36,704 nucleotides of DNA from Flavobacteriales bacterium (GCA_015665275.1 JADFAL010000115.1:1-36704), one strand, 5' to 3'. Numbered from the stretch's first letter, positions 7,522 through 16,631 are shown. Program-made: numbers and translations. Notes: generated by a model not told the origin, from the letters alone.

Positions 7522-8364
7522 TCAGTTGCGTCCTGATCGTGGAGTTGAAGGAGCTGACGGTTCCGTTGGAAGTTTGGCAATCATTTGCTCGTAACGTGTT
7601 TTGAACGTTTCCGCGCCCGCACATTGCAAGGTTTCCTTATGCTCATTGAATTTTTCAATGCGCCCATCTGGGCTCGGGTGGGTGCTTAGGAATTCTGGTG
7701 GGTTCTCACTTCCCATCTCCTGTAATTTCTCGAAGAACCCTGCGCCACCTGCAGAATTGTAGTCGGTAGGACACAAATATTGAACCGAACGTTCATCGGC
7801 TTCATTCTCATGAGCACGCGAAAAACTCAAGTTAACGAGAGCTGAAGTCACCTGCCCTAACATTTCACGATTTCCGGCAATGATACTGATGAGTGACTGA
7901 ACACCAAACATTTTCGTCATCTGACGCGTTGAATGGCGCATATCTGCATGTCCAATTTCATGCCCAAGAACTCCTGCAAATTCATCCTCAGATTCCAAGA
8001 ACTTTAATATTCCAGTGTAGATATAGATGTATCCTCCTGGGGTACAGAAAGCATTTAAGGTACTATCATCATGAATGATGCGCAATCTCCAATCAAAATC
8101 GTCTTTGTAATCCACTTCTCCTGAGTTCAAAATGTTGTCTCGAACCTCATAGATGTAATCGTATACTTCCTTATATTCTACAGAGTCTAGTAGTGGGAAA
8201 TTTTCATTATCCGCATCGATCTCTGCCGCAACTTGAGCGCCCAGAGCTTTGTCATCTTCAATGGTAAAAAGGTTAAAGCCTTTTCCTTTGTTTTTTTCAT
8301 TTACAAGTCCACAAGCTGTGAGAATTGCAAGCATTGCAAGAAATGGGAGAATGTTCTTCTTCAT
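7522..8364 (-). CDS. M48-family zinc metallopeptidase lipoprotein
   Basis: I start at the ATG at 8364 (280 residues), which gives MKKNILPFLAMLAILTAC with the lipid-accepting Cys18; an upstream in-frame ATG would spoil the signal peptide. The catalytic motif HEIGH is at 135-139 (GVLGHEIGHADMRH), and the third zinc ligand is in AHENEAD (about 184-190). This is the BepA/LoiP-like M48 group of periplasmic proteases that look after envelope proteins. THPSPDGRIEKF near the C-terminus is typical of the family, and the last 15 residues are Pro/Ser-rich. It is the last gene of the rpoN operon, 46 bases after the PAP2-like gene. Confidence 0.93.
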   Translation of the reverse strand: MKKNILPFLAMLAILTACGLVNEKNKGKGFNLFTIEDDKALGAQVAAEIDADNENFPLLDSVEYKEVYDYIYEVRDNILNSGEVDYKDDFDWRLRIIHDDSTLNAFCTPGGYIYIYTGILKFLESEDEFAGVLGHEIGHADMRHSTRQMTKMFGVQSLISIIAGNREMLGQVTSALVNLSFSRAHENEADERSVQYLCPTDYNSAGGAGFFEKLQEMGSENPPEFLSTHPSPDGRIEKFNEHKETLQCAGAETFKTRYEQMIAKLPTEPSAPSTPRSGRN

Positions 8365-8410
8365 ATATTTGATTTGTATTGAAAACGGCAAAACTCCTGC
8401 CAACGATATA

Positions 8411-9061
8411 TTATAACCAATAATTTACGGCAAAGGTAACAAAAGTTGCTACGCTCCATCCTACTGAAACCTCAGTTAATGAGTGTTTTTCAAGGTACAA
8501 ACGTGCCGTCATAACTGTTCCAGAAACTACCAATGCTAGCGGTGCCAACCAAATGGAAAAATACATGTGTTGCGCAAGATACGCTAACAAAAATCCTGTG
8601 AAAATTCCGGCCCCGGCAGCGTGAACGCTTACCTTCTTCCATCGGTTTAATGGAACAAAGCACAGCGAGACCAAAATTCCTGCCAAGGCTAAATTCTCAA
8701 TGTACTTCGGAGCCTCGTCAATAGGTGCAAAAGCGCGTGCCATAAAAAAGTACAACAGGGCCGTAAAAAGAATGGTTACTGACATTGGAAGCCAGCGTTC
8801 TTTGCGGTCATCCATCTCAGGTGTTGAGACAATTCCCGTTTTATACATTACCAAAAATGCGATGCCTGGCAATAAGGTGGTTCCTATGAAGTAAGCCACT
8901 AAAATTATGCGCTTCCAATCGCCATCAAGTGAGTACATGCAATACATCTGCATTTCTTCGAAGGCATGCCCAGAAGGAATAAACATTACGGCCGCTAGTG
9001 CGTAAACCGGCATAAAAAGCGGTAGGAAAACCCAAGATGCGATTTTAGAGAATAATTCCAT
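8411..9061 (-). CDS. PAP2-like membrane protein
   Basis: This 216-residue protein has about six hydrophobic helices. The C-terminal half resembles type 2 phosphatidic acid phosphatases: a motif-1-like DDRKERWLP (84-92), VSVHAAG (144-150) where the family has PSGH, and ARLYLEKHSLTEVSVGW (186-202) where the family has SRxxxxxHxxxD. The Ser and Asp of the last motif are replaced by Ala and Glu, so activity on a lipid phosphate is not certain. Its ATG overlaps the rpoN stop (TAATG), so the two are translationally coupled. Function is family-based inference. Confidence 0.7.
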   Translation of the reverse strand: MELFSKIASWVFLPLFMPVYALAAVMFIPSGHAFEEMQMYCMYSLDGDWKRIILVAYFIGTTLLPGIAFLVMYKTGIVSTPEMDDRKERWLPMSVTILFTALLYFFMARAFAPIDEAPKYIENLALAGILVSLCFVPLNRWKKVSVHAAGAGIFTGFLLAYLAQHMYFSIWLAPLALVVSGTVMTARLYLEKHSLTEVSVGWSVATFVTFAVNYWL

Positions 9062-10497
9062 TAGAGTTCTTTGCGCAATCGTGCTACGGGAATATTTAGT
9101 TGTTCTCGATATTTCGCCACCGTTCTTCGGGCGATATTGTAGCCTTTATCCTTTAACAGATTGGCCAATTTTTCATCCGTCAGTGGTTTTCGCTTTTCTT
9201 CGCCATCAACTGCTTCACTTAGGATTTTCTTTACTTCACGTGTAGAAACTTCTTCTCCTGAATCTGTAGAAAGCGACTCTGAGAAAAAGAATTTCAAGGA
9301 GAAAATTCCATGATCCGTTTGAACATACTTACTGTTCGCTACACGAGAAATTGTAGAGATGTCTAAATGCACTTGCTCAGCAATGTCCTTTAGAATCATC
9401 GGTTTCATATTGGTCTCATCACCTGTTAGGAAGAAACTCTTCTGATACGTCATGATAGCGTCCATGGTAAGCAATAAAGTGTTCTGACGTTGTTTGATCG
9501 CATCGATGAACCATTTCGCTCCATCCAATTTTTGCTTCACAAAACTCAATGCTTCTTTGTCGGATTTCGAACTTACGGCACCTTCCGCGTACTTCTTCAG
9601 CATGTTTTTGTAATCTCCGCTAACGCGAAGTTCAGGTGCATTTCGACCATTCAATGCGAGTTGCAATCTTCCTTCGTTCTCCGTAATGATGAAATCCGGA
9701 ATGATTTGCTGGAAATTTCCCGATGCTTCCTTCATAGAACCACCCGGTTTTGGATTCAATTTCACGATTTCATCAATCGCTTCTTTTAAATCTTCGTCGT
9801 CGATTTCCAATTTCTTTAAAATCTTGGAGTAATGCTTCTTCGTAAACTCTTCGAAGTGATCTTCCAAAATCTTTAATGCTGTATATTTTGTGATATCGCC
9901 GTTCTGCTTTCGCTTAATCTGCAGCAACAAACACTCTTGTAAATCTCTTGCTCCAACTCCTGCTGGGTCTAACTCTTGGATTACTCCAAGAACATGCTCC
10001 ACTTCTTCTTCGTTCGTAGATACATTTGATGAAAAGGCAAGGTCATCCACAATCGCTTCAATCTCACGATTCAAGTATCCAGATTCATCCAAATTCCCGA
10101 TAATCGTAACGGCAATCATGAACTGCGTTTCGTCGAAACCGAGCAAATGCAGCTGCTCCGTCATTCGTTCCTGAAATGTTTGATCTCCAGAAAGCGGAAT
10201 TACTTTCTCTTCGTCGTCTTTTCCTTTGTTGGAAACGCGTGTTTTATAATCGGCATCGTCAGAAAGGTAATCTCCAATGTCAAAATCTTCATCTTCTCGG
10301 ATTTCCTGCTCCTCGTTGCCTTCAAATTCTTCGTCTTCCCGATCAGCGCCTTCTTCCAACGCAGGATTCTCTTCAATTTCTTGTTTAATACGTTGGTCTA
10401 ACTCCATAGTAGGCACTTGCAACAGTTTCATTAGCTGAATCTGCTGTGGAGAGAGTCGTTGCTCCAATTTGTGTGCAAGTGTCTGTTTTAAAGCCAT
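9061..10497 (-). CDS. rpoN: RNA polymerase sigma-54 factor
   Basis: Sigma-54 directs RNA polymerase to -24/-12 promoters and needs an AAA+ activator. The 478 residues show region I (LEQRLSPQQIQLMKLLQVPTM, about 11-31, followed by EIEENPALEE), an acidic region II (about 47-90), the core-binding domain (LDPAGVGARDLQECLLLQI, about 172-190) and the RpoN box ARRTVAKYRE at 456-465, followed by the usual NIPVARLRKEL end. Length is normal. It heads an operon with the PAP2-like and M48 genes. No activator gene is in the window. Upstream, TACCTTTT (about 10522-10529 on the minus strand) is a weak promoter candidate. Confidence 0.97.
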   Translation of the reverse strand: MALKQTLAHKLEQRLSPQQIQLMKLLQVPTMELDQRIKQEIEENPALEEGADREDEEFEGNEEQEIREDEDFDIGDYLSDDADYKTRVSNKGKDDEEKVIPLSGDQTFQERMTEQLHLLGFDETQFMIAVTIIGNLDESGYLNREIEAIVDDLAFSSNVSTNEEEVEHVLGVIQELDPAGVGARDLQECLLLQIKRKQNGDITKYTALKILEDHFEEFTKKHYSKILKKLEIDDEDLKEAIDEIVKLNPKPGGSMKEASGNFQQIIPDFIITENEGRLQLALNGRNAPELRVSGDYKNMLKKYAEGAVSSKSDKEALSFVKQKLDGAKWFIDAIKQRQNTLLLTMDAIMTYQKSFFLTGDETNMKPMILKDIAEQVHLDISTISRVANSKYVQTDHGIFSLKFFFSESLSTDSGEEVSTREVKKILSEAVDGEEKRKPLTDEKLANLLKDKGYNIARRTVAKYREQLNIPVARLRKEL

Positions 10498-10553
10498 AAA
10501 CTAAATCGCGGATTAAAAGGTACTTTATTTTTTACGAAAACCGTGCCGTTCTT

Positions 10554-11993
10554 TTAAAATTCTGCGTTTTGCGGTGTTCGCGGGAATGGAATTACGTCAC
10601 GAATGTTCGTCATTCCAGTTACAAACATCACCATTCGTTCAAACCCCAATCCGAAGCCAGCGTGTTCAGCTGTTCCGAATCGACGTGTATCTAAATACCA
10701 GTCCAATTCTTCTTCAGAAACATTGAAATCTCCACATTTCTTACGAAGCATATCCAATCTCTCCTCACGCTGAGAACCTCCTACAATCTCTCCGATTCCC
10801 GGGAACAAGACATCCATCGCTGCTACTGTTTTTCCATCATCGTTCTGTCGCATGTAGAATGCTTTAATTTCTGATGGGTAGTCTGTCAAGATCACCGGGC
10901 ATTTGAATTCCTTCTCAACTAAGTAACGCTCGTGCTCACTTTGCAAGTCAATTCCCCATTCCACATCGTATTTGAACTTTCCTTTTTTGTAAGGCTTCGA
11001 TCGTTTCAATACCTCAATGGCTTCTGTATATGTCAATCGCTTGAATTCGTTATCAACTACAAATTTCAATCGATCCATTAAATTCAATTCGTTTCGCTCT
11101 GCTGTTGGTTTCTGAGAATCTTCCTTTACTTCGCGATCGTGCAAGAATTGAAGATCATCTTCGCAATTCGTTAATACGTAATCAGCGATGTACTTGAGGA
11201 AATCTTCCGTCAAATCCATGTTGTCCTTCAAATTATTGAAAGCTACTTCTGGTTCAATCATCCAGAATTCAGCCAAGTGGCGTGATGTATTGGAGTTTTC
11301 AGCACGGAACGTTGGTCCAAATGTATAGACCTGCCCCAAAGCCATAGCTCCCAACTCAGCTTCCAACTGACCGGATACGGTAAGGTTTACCTGCTTTCCG
11401 AAGAAATCTTGCTTATAGTCTACCTCTCCATCTTCAGTCAATGGTGGATTGATTGGGTCCAAGGTTGAAATCCGGAACATTTCTCCTGCTCCTTCGGCAT
11501 CAGAACCGGTAATAATTGGTGTGTGCAAGTAGAAGAATCCACGGTCATTAAAGAACTTGTGAATTGCAAATGCAACAGCATGTCGAATACGAAAAACGGC
11601 ACCGAACGTATTTGTTCTAAAACGAAGATGCGCTTGTTCTCTAAGAAATTCCAAACTGTGACGTTTGGGCTGCATTACTGTTTTACGAAGTTCTTCCGGA
11701 TCTGCCTCTCCTAACACTTCAATTTCCTTTACTTGGATTTCAACGGCCTGACCAGACCCTTGAGATGCTATCAAAGTACCTGTAACCGCCAAAGCTGCTC
11801 CAGTAGAAATCTTTTTCAAAATGGCTTCATCGAAATTTTCGAAATCCACAACGGCCTGGATGTTTTTGATTGTAGATCCGTCATTCAAAGCAATAAAACG
11901 ATTTGCTCTAAACGATCGTACCCAACCCTTCACAAGGACATCACTTCCGGTTGCTTCACTTCGCAACACATCGATAATTTTCGTTCTTTCCAT
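10554..11993 (-). CDS. asnS: Asparaginyl-tRNA synthetase (class II)
   Basis: AsnRS charges tRNA-Asn. The 479-residue protein has an N-terminal OB-fold ([22 protein letters not shown], about 19-40), the catalytic domain with [27 protein letters not shown] (motif 2 region) and motif 3 [12 protein letters not shown] at 446-457, ending in [11 protein letters not shown] as usual for AsnRS. The [17 protein letters not shown] signature separates it from AspRS. It has its own promoter box 19 bases upstream and is separated from pth by a large inverted repeat. Confidence 0.97.
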   Translation of the reverse strand: MERTKIIDVLRSEATGSDVLVKGWVRSFRANRFIALNDGSTIKNIQAVVDFENFDEAILKKISTGAALAVTGTLIASQGSGQAVEIQVKEIEVLGEADPEELRKTVMQPKRHSLEFLREQAHLRFRTNTFGAVFRIRHAVAFAIHKFFNDRGFFYLHTPIITGSDAEGAGEMFRISTLDPINPPLTEDGEVDYKQDFFGKQVNLTVSGQLEAELGAMALGQVYTFGPTFRAENSNTSRHLAEFWMIEPEVAFNNLKDNMDLTEDFLKYIADYVLTNCEDDLQFLHDREVKEDSQKPTAERNELNLMDRLKFVVDNEFKRLTYTEAIEVLKRSKPYKKGKFKYDVEWGIDLQSEHERYLVEKEFKCPVILTDYPSEIKAFYMRQNDDGKTVAAMDVLFPGIGEIVGGSQREERLDMLRKKCGDFNVSEEELDWYLDTRRFGTAEHAGFGLGFERMVMFVTGMTNIRDVIPFPRTPQNAEF

Positions 11994-12012
11994 TTGATAA
12001 ATATTGAAGATT

Positions 12013-12020
12013 CAAATATA
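12013..12020 (-). promoter_or_regulatory. Promoter -7 box of asnS
   Basis: The minus strand reads TATATTTG, an exact TAnnTTTG match, 19 bases before the asnS ATG at 11993. Confidence 0.6.
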
Positions 12021-12106
12021 CAGAATTCGATATGTTCGGCGCATACTCAACTGCGAATTATAGTTGTGAATTCGAGGAAAATTAGTTTCCCCCGAAGAGA
12101 TGTACC

Positions 12107-12153
12107 CTTCGAGTGCCTCAGGGTACAATTTTCGTAGACTGAGGCACTCGAAG
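12107..12153. repeat. Perfect 15-bp inverted repeat between pth and asnS
   Basis: CTTCGAGTGCCTCAG (12107-12121) and CTGAGGCACTCGAAG (12139-12153) are perfect inverted copies around a 17-base spacer. The right arm ends one base before the pth stop codon. There is no T run on the pth-reading strand, so it is not a standard terminator. The left arm is also framed by TGTACCC / GGGTACA (12101-12107 and 12121-12127), giving an alternative hairpin. Relatives occur at 22232-22338 and in the loop at 13841-13856. Confidence 0.85.
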
Positions 12154-12154
12154 T

Positions 12155-12718
12155 CTACTTATTATTCCAATTCGACATCGTTCGTTGCAAGCCGATTGTG
12201 GTAAACCCTTTAATGAACTCTTTCGAAGTATTGATGCGTTCTTCCATATGCTCGTTCTCTTCTGCCGACCATTCGCCAAGCACATAATCGACCTGACGGC
12301 CCTTGTTGAAATCACTTCCAACGCCGAAGCGCAAACGGGCATATTGTGCAGAATTGAGGGTAATTTGAATATCTTTCAATCCGTTATGTCCACCATCTGA
12401 TCCCTTTCCTTTCATGCGCAATTTTCCGAATGGCAAAGCAATATCATCGGTAACGATTAACACATTCTCAATAGGAATTTTCTCCTGTTGCATCCAGTAA
12501 TTGACCGCCTTGCCCGAAAGGTTCATGAAGGTGGTTGGCTTGACAAGAATAATGGTTCTCCCTTTAAATTTGACCGTAGCAATTTCCGCTTGTTTGTCCA
12601 ATGAGAATTTACCATCAAACTCCTTCGCAAAAGCTTCTACCACTTTAAATCCGATGTTATGACGTGTATTTTCGTACTTCGCACCAGGATTTCCCAAACC
12701 AACTATCAAATACTTCAT
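12155..12718 (-). CDS. pth: Peptidyl-tRNA hydrolase
   Basis: Pth releases tRNA from stalled peptidyl-tRNA in the cytoplasm. The 187-residue protein begins KYLIVGLGNPG and has all key residues of bacterial Pth: Asn10, catalytic His20 in NTRHNIGF, Asn66 in FMNLSG, Asp91/Asp92 in IVTDDI, and GGHNGLKD with Asn112. Length is normal. It starts nine bases after the GNAT-like gene stops, so the two are probably co-transcribed. Confidence 0.97.
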   Translation of the reverse strand: MKYLIVGLGNPGAKYENTRHNIGFKVVEAFAKEFDGKFSLDKQAEIATVKFKGRTIILVKPTTFMNLSGKAVNYWMQQEKIPIENVLIVTDDIALPFGKLRMKGKGSDGGHNGLKDIQITLNSAQYARLRFGVGSDFNKGRQVDYVLGEWSAEENEHMEERINTSKEFIKGFTTIGLQRTMSNWNNK

Positions 12719-12727
12719 AGGTCAAAA

Positions 12728-13756
12728 TTACACAAAATCGAATCCGCAGGTGTATACCGGAATCGAATTATCATAATGGAAATCTTTGTTGTGCTTAACG
12801 ACTAGGTTCGCATTATTAACGCCCACCAACTTGTGCAGCATTCCCCATCTAACTTCGTCTTTCGTTGCACGGTACAATGGAGCAATTTCATCTATCCACC
12901 AAAGCAGTAAGTGCTCGTTTTCTAAAGCAAGTATTCCTTCAAAAAGTTCTTGTAGCAATTGAGGATCGTGGTTCTTTACGACAACTGCTTCCGGCACTAA
13001 AAACGAATGCTTTTTTGGTCGAATAATTTTTCTCAATCCAGGGATTAAGGGAATTACTTTTGGCAACCACCCTCCCATTTTACCGGGCAAACGTTCAATG
13101 GCCCAAGTTGCTTTGGTGGCCTTTGTGCAAGCCACAATTTCACCATTCTTATTTCTTAGTATGTAAAAAGGGCCTTGTTGAAGATGATGCTCGAAGTAAT
13201 AATTGTGATCCCCATATTCTGAACGAATCATTTCAGAAACGAGGCTCCAATCGTTGCTCTGTTCTACCTTGGTCTGCTTTGGTAAACGAGATCGACTGAA
13301 AGTTTGCGTAGCAATGGTAGCTTTGGTGTCGAAGCCAAAATTTTCGCTCATCCAGAGGCTTTTCTCGTTGTTTGGATCAATATAGGCATAGAAGGAATTT
13401 ACTTCTCCATGCAGCTGTCCCGAATCAATCACCTCATTAAAAAAGTGCTGCAATTCGAGTTTCAACTTCCCGCGGCCGCTCTTCGATCTTTTCTGTCCCG
13501 TTCCTTGAATAACTCTATCAAATGCGAAGTACCGCACGTACCAAGTTTTCTTTCTTCGGCAAAAAGAAACATTGCCAATTGCACGTTCGTTTCGCTCCAT
13601 AACGAGGTGCAGTGGATTGTCTGCCGAATGAATGCGTTCCCGCGTATCCAAATGGCGGTAATGCGCACCATTGGTACCAAGGGTAACCGACTCTAATAAT
13701 TCGATTAAAGCTGGTGTGGTTTTTTCTCTGAGTTGGAATATGGGAGAGAGCTTCAT
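12728..13756 (-). CDS. GNAT-like hypothetical protein
   Basis: The soluble 342-residue protein has a first half that resembles a GNAT acyltransferase fold: a strand pattern LHLVMERNERAIGNVSFCRR, later FYAYIDPNNEKSLWMSENFGFD, where ENFGFD fits the final GNAT beta segment. The second half (about 165-342) may be a second, degenerate GNAT unit: PFYILRNKNGEIVACTKA, then EHLLLWWIDE and KLVGVNNANLVVKH. No acyl-CoA loop is convincing, and substrates cannot be named. It is the first gene of a two-gene unit with pth. Fold assignment is moderate and function unknown. Confidence 0.8.
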   Translation of the reverse strand: MKLSPIFQLREKTTPALIELLESVTLGTNGAHYRHLDTRERIHSADNPLHLVMERNERAIGNVSFCRRKKTWYVRYFAFDRVIQGTGQKRSKSGRGKLKLELQHFFNEVIDSGQLHGEVNSFYAYIDPNNEKSLWMSENFGFDTKATIATQTFSRSRLPKQTKVEQSNDWSLVSEMIRSEYGDHNYYFEHHLQQGPFYILRNKNGEIVACTKATKATWAIERLPGKMGGWLPKVIPLIPGLRKIIRPKKHSFLVPEAVVVKNHDPQLLQELFEGILALENEHLLLWWIDEIAPLYRATKDEVRWGMLHKLVGVNNANLVVKHNKDFHYDNSIPVYTCGFDFV

Positions 13757-13825
13757 GTGAATTCGCTAACTCTCGATATCTCGACAAGCTAGATTACCGA
13801 GTGTTCAAAGCGCTTTAGATTGCAT

Positions 13826-13870
13826 AAAAAAAACCCGGCACTTCGAGAATCCTCAGTGACCGGGGTTTTT
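13826..13870 (-). terminator. Terminator of the exb operon (probably bidirectional)
   Basis: The stem AAAAACCCGG-CACT / AGTG-A-CCGGGGTTTTT has A and T runs on both sides, so it can act on both strands. It follows the last exbD by 16 bases on the minus strand. Its loop region contains CTTCGAGAATCCTCAG (13841-13856), a variant of the inverted-repeat core found at 12107-12121. Confidence 0.85.
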
Positions 13871-13886
13871 ATAAACTTAGATTTGA

Positions 13887-14399
13887 TTAAAATGCTGACT
13901 TATCCTCTACAGCGTATGCTATTTTCAAGGCGTCAATATCTTGTAGTGCGTCTCGGATATCAAAGATTAGAATCGTTGGCACACCTTCGTCGGCTTTGAT
14001 ACAAGTGATCACATTAGAGATCGGCTCGTTCATATTCGACGGTTTCGTGTTCATTTTGTCTAGCTTCCAATCTGCAACACTGTTCGTAGAATAAAGATCT
14101 CCTGGTTGTGGTTGTGCTACGTTATCAAGGAACAAAGCATGCCCCAACTTGAAATCAGCTGCTCGTTTCTTGTTACGCGGCTCCCCAATATAAAGGAAAT
14201 CAATCTCAGAGCGCTGTTTGTACGGTGTTAAATCCGTTGCACTTACTCCTTGCGGTCTTTGTACATCTACCGTTGGATCTGATTCTTTTGTAGTTGTTGC
14301 TACCATGAAGAAGAACAACAACATAAATACGATATCCGGAAGGGACGAGGTATTTACCCCTGGTGCTCCTTTCTTATTTTCTTTTCTAAACTTTGACAT
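13887..14399 (-). CDS. exbD: ExbD/TolR-type protein (second, short)
   Basis: The 170-residue protein has a short cytoplasmic N-terminus and one membrane helix, SSLPDIVFMLLFFFMVATTT (18-37), with the ion-path Asp22 placed as in ExbD/TolR. The periplasmic domain (about 38-170) is compact. With ExbB it would turn the proton gradient into force on TonB-dependent receptors or a Tol-like partner. It is unlike the larger ExbD upstream apart from the helix, so the two are probably different stator subunits. It is the last gene of the operon, 26 bases after the other exbD and just before the terminator. Confidence 0.92.
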   Translation of the reverse strand: MSKFRKENKKGAPGVNTSSLPDIVFMLLFFFMVATTTKESDPTVDVQRPQGVSATDLTPYKQRSEIDFLYIGEPRNKKRAADFKLGHALFLDNVAQPQPGDLYSTNSVADWKLDKMNTKPSNMNEPISNVITCIKADEGVPTILIFDIRDALQDIDALKIAYAVEDKSAF

Positions 14400-14425
14400 C
14401 TCTAAATGTTTTTGTTTTAGGAAGA

Positions 14426-15217
14426 TTAACCTTTCGGTTTCACCTCAATAATGCTCTCTGGGAACAATACGTCGATGGCTCTGATCTTCTTACCGTCACC
14501 TTTTTTGTCTTCCTTATCCTGATCCAGACGCTTACTCATTTTAGCATACGATTCTCCGAAATATTTCATGGCTGCTTCATCGCGCAATTCAATCAATGCT
14601 TCTTGAATTTCTGAGTGAATTTTCGCGAAGAGTTTGTACTCCGTTTCCTGCTGTACTACCACACGGATGTGCGCTTGCGGGTGAATCTCTACCAACTCTT
14701 TTTCCTTAAGCATTTTGATTGCCTGTTCTTTTTTCTGCCACTTTGTAAGTAGATCTAAATAGAACACAACAAAATCTTCCTCTTCATCTGCTTCGGCACG
14801 CTCCAAGTCCTTTTCATTCTTATCGATCTCTTTGACAATTTGGTCCAAGGTCACGCGACTGTAGAATGGGAATTCATATCCCTTGTAACTCTCATTCTGA
14901 ATTAGACTTTTCGTTTGCTCTCCACTCAAGCTTCGGTTAATTCGGTAGAACTCCAAAACGCGATCGGAAATGTCGTCAGGATTTTCAATAATCTCTCCAC
15001 GAATCATCAAACGGTTCGCGGCATTCGCTCGAATTTCGAAAATGTTACGGTTTTCAATGTCTGGTGGAGGTTGCGGAATATCAATCTTCTTCGGGATATA
15101 GCGAATGTATGCCGTATCCTTTTCCATCGTTGTTGTTACAAGGAAGAAAATTAGAAGAAGGAAGGCGATGTCCGCCATCGATCCTGCGTTAATTTCCGGT
15201 ATATCTCTCTTCGCCAT
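14426..15217 (-). CDS. exbD: ExbD/TolR-type protein (large periplasmic domain)
   Basis: This 263-residue protein is about twice the usual ExbD length. The helix GSMADIAFLLLIFFLVTTTM (12-31) carries the ion-path Asp16. The periplasmic part has a Pro-rich linker (IPQPPPDI, 47-54), a first beta unit (RNIFEI, 57-62), an inserted acidic helical stretch (about 128-178, rich in Glu/Lys), the strand HPQAHIRVVV, a helix ending LRDEAAMKYF, and the C-terminal VLFPESIIEVKP. This same periplasmic domain is seen without the helix in the lipoprotein at 399-1277. It starts six bases after the 4-TM gene stops. Confidence 0.93.
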   Translation of the reverse strand: MAKRDIPEINAGSMADIAFLLLIFFLVTTTMEKDTAYIRYIPKKIDIPQPPPDIENRNIFEIRANAANRLMIRGEIIENPDDISDRVLEFYRINRSLSGEQTKSLIQNESYKGYEFPFYSRVTLDQIVKEIDKNEKDLERAEADEEEDFVVFYLDLLTKWQKKEQAIKMLKEKELVEIHPQAHIRVVVQQETEYKLFAKIHSEIQEALIELRDEAAMKYFGESYAKMSKRLDQDKEDKKGDGKKIRAIDVLFPESIIEVKPKG

Positions 15218-15223
15218 AAATGT

Positions 15224-15703
15224 TTATTTTCTGTATTTCCCAAGAAGGAAAGGTCCAAGAATCGCCAAAAGAATTCCCAAAACGATTCCGATGATCACTA
15301 CCCACAAACCTGCTGTCGTTGCATCCAACGTAGCATCGCTTACATGGTAGTTATCTGTTAATACAAGGCTTTCGTTTGTATCAGATGTTCCCATCAATCG
15401 AAGAATCCAGTACAATACAAATGCAGCAACAATTCCAATGATTGATAATGCTGTTTTCTTTGTGTTGGTGATCAATTGGAACAAGAAGAACAAAAGAACT
15501 CCAACTATGGCAGCAACGATAATGATCACTGTATAGTTAATCGCCAATCCCATTTGCGGTGAATCCGCATATTGGTCCTTCACTACTTCCGTAGCTTCTG
15601 ACCCCGGGCTGGTTGAAAGCACCCAAATACATGCGAACGCTCCGATGGCGCCGATCACGTATTTGATGGCGTTCATTGCCAAGTCAAATTTTTTAGTATC
15701 CAT
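15224..15703 (-). CDS. Four-helix membrane protein of the exb operon
   Basis: The 159-residue protein has four predicted membrane segments (about 15-32, 56-77, 85-102 and 131-154). The loop between helices 1 and 2 is acidic (EATEVVKDQYADSPQ), and the C-terminus is basic (LLGKYRK). I do not recognise a named family. Its place between exbB and two exbD genes, with gaps of 38 and 6 bases, points to a role as an accessory subunit of the same motor. Such proteins are known as unnamed neighbours of ExbB/ExbD in Bacteroidota; the function is not established. Confidence 0.85.
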   Translation of the reverse strand: MDTKKFDLAMNAIKYVIGAIGAFACIWVLSTSPGSEATEVVKDQYADSPQMGLAINYTVIIIVAAIVGVLLFFLFQLITNTKKTALSIIGIVAAFVLYWILRLMGTSDTNESLVLTDNYHVSDATLDATTAGLWVVIIGIVLGILLAILGPFLLGKYRK

Positions 15704-15741
15704 TTTTAATCTTTTTTCAAGTTTCTTAACTACTGATAGGC

Positions 15742-16578
15742 TTAGGCGTTTGCCTTGTGCTTCAACATCATATCGATCAATGAGATTGATGCATCTTCCA
15801 TATCATTTACCAAACCGTCTACTTTAGAAACGATGTAGTTGTAGAATACTTGCAATACGATCGCTGCGATCAAACCGAATACTGTTGTCAATAGGGATAC
15901 CTGAATACCGCCTGCAACTGTAATTGGTGATACTTGACCATCTTTTACAATTTGATCGAAGGCGAAGATCATACCGATTACCGTTCCCAAGAACCCGAGC
16001 ATTGGCGCAAGAGCGATGAACAATGATAACCATGACAAGCCTTTCTCTAGAAGTCCCATCTGAACTCCACCATAAGCAACAACGGACTTCTCGACGACGT
16101 CTATACCTTCATCGGCTCGATCGAGTCCTTGGTAGAATATAGATGCAATTGGTCCACGTGTGTTACGGCAAACATCTTTCGCAGCGTCAACACCTCCATT
16201 TTTCAAAGCTGTTTCAACCTCATCCAAGAAACGTTTCGTGTTGATTGTTGAAAGGTTCAAATAAACGATACGCTCGATTGAAAGTGCCAATCCAAGAATC
16301 AAACAGATCAATACTGGTGACATCCAAACGGGATCTCCTTGAATGAATTTTTGCTTGATTGTAGCAATGATTCCCAATTCTGGCTCTTCTTTCGTTTCAT
16401 CATCCTTAGCAGTTTCTACTTGGGAAGCTGCTTCCGAAGCCGGATCTTCAGCCTGAGTTGAATCAACCACTTCTGTGCTATCCTGCCCTTCTAATTGATC
16501 TTCTTGAGCATATGTTACTCCGGTAAATCCAAATGTGATTGCCGCAGCAATGGCTAGTGAACTAATTACTTTTTTCAT
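15742..16578 (-). CDS. exbB: MotA/TolQ/ExbB proton channel family protein
   Basis: The 278-residue protein begins with a cleavable-looking signal peptide (1-24, ending VTYAQ) and an acidic low-complexity stretch (25-67) before the ExbB core. Helix 1 is WMSPVLICLILGLALSIERI (85-104). The family block ALAPMLGFLGTVIGMIFAF lies at 189-207 and TTVFGLIAAIVLQVFYN at 231-247. The core is the stator channel that passes protons with ExbD. Standard ExbB lacks the secreted acidic N-terminus, but such extensions occur in Bacteroidota. It is the first gene of the operon, with a promoter 45 bases upstream. Confidence 0.94.
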   Translation of the reverse strand: MKKVISSLAIAAAITFGFTGVTYAQEDQLEGQDSTEVVDSTQAEDPASEAASQVETAKDDETKEEPELGIIATIKQKFIQGDPVWMSPVLICLILGLALSIERIVYLNLSTINTKRFLDEVETALKNGGVDAAKDVCRNTRGPIASIFYQGLDRADEGIDVVEKSVVAYGGVQMGLLEKGLSWLSLFIALAPMLGFLGTVIGMIFAFDQIVKDGQVSPITVAGGIQVSLLTTVFGLIAAIVLQVFYNYIVSKVDGLVNDMEDASISLIDMMLKHKANA

Positions 16579-16623
16579 GTTTGTAAAAGTTAATTTAATC
16601 GTATTCTAAGTTTAAAATCTAGC

Positions 16624-16631
16624 CAAATTTA
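16624..16631 (-). promoter_or_regulatory. Promoter -7 box of the exb operon
   Basis: The minus strand reads TAAATTTG, matching TAnnTTTG, 45 bases before the exbB ATG at 16578. The surrounding sequence is very AT-rich. Confidence 0.55.
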
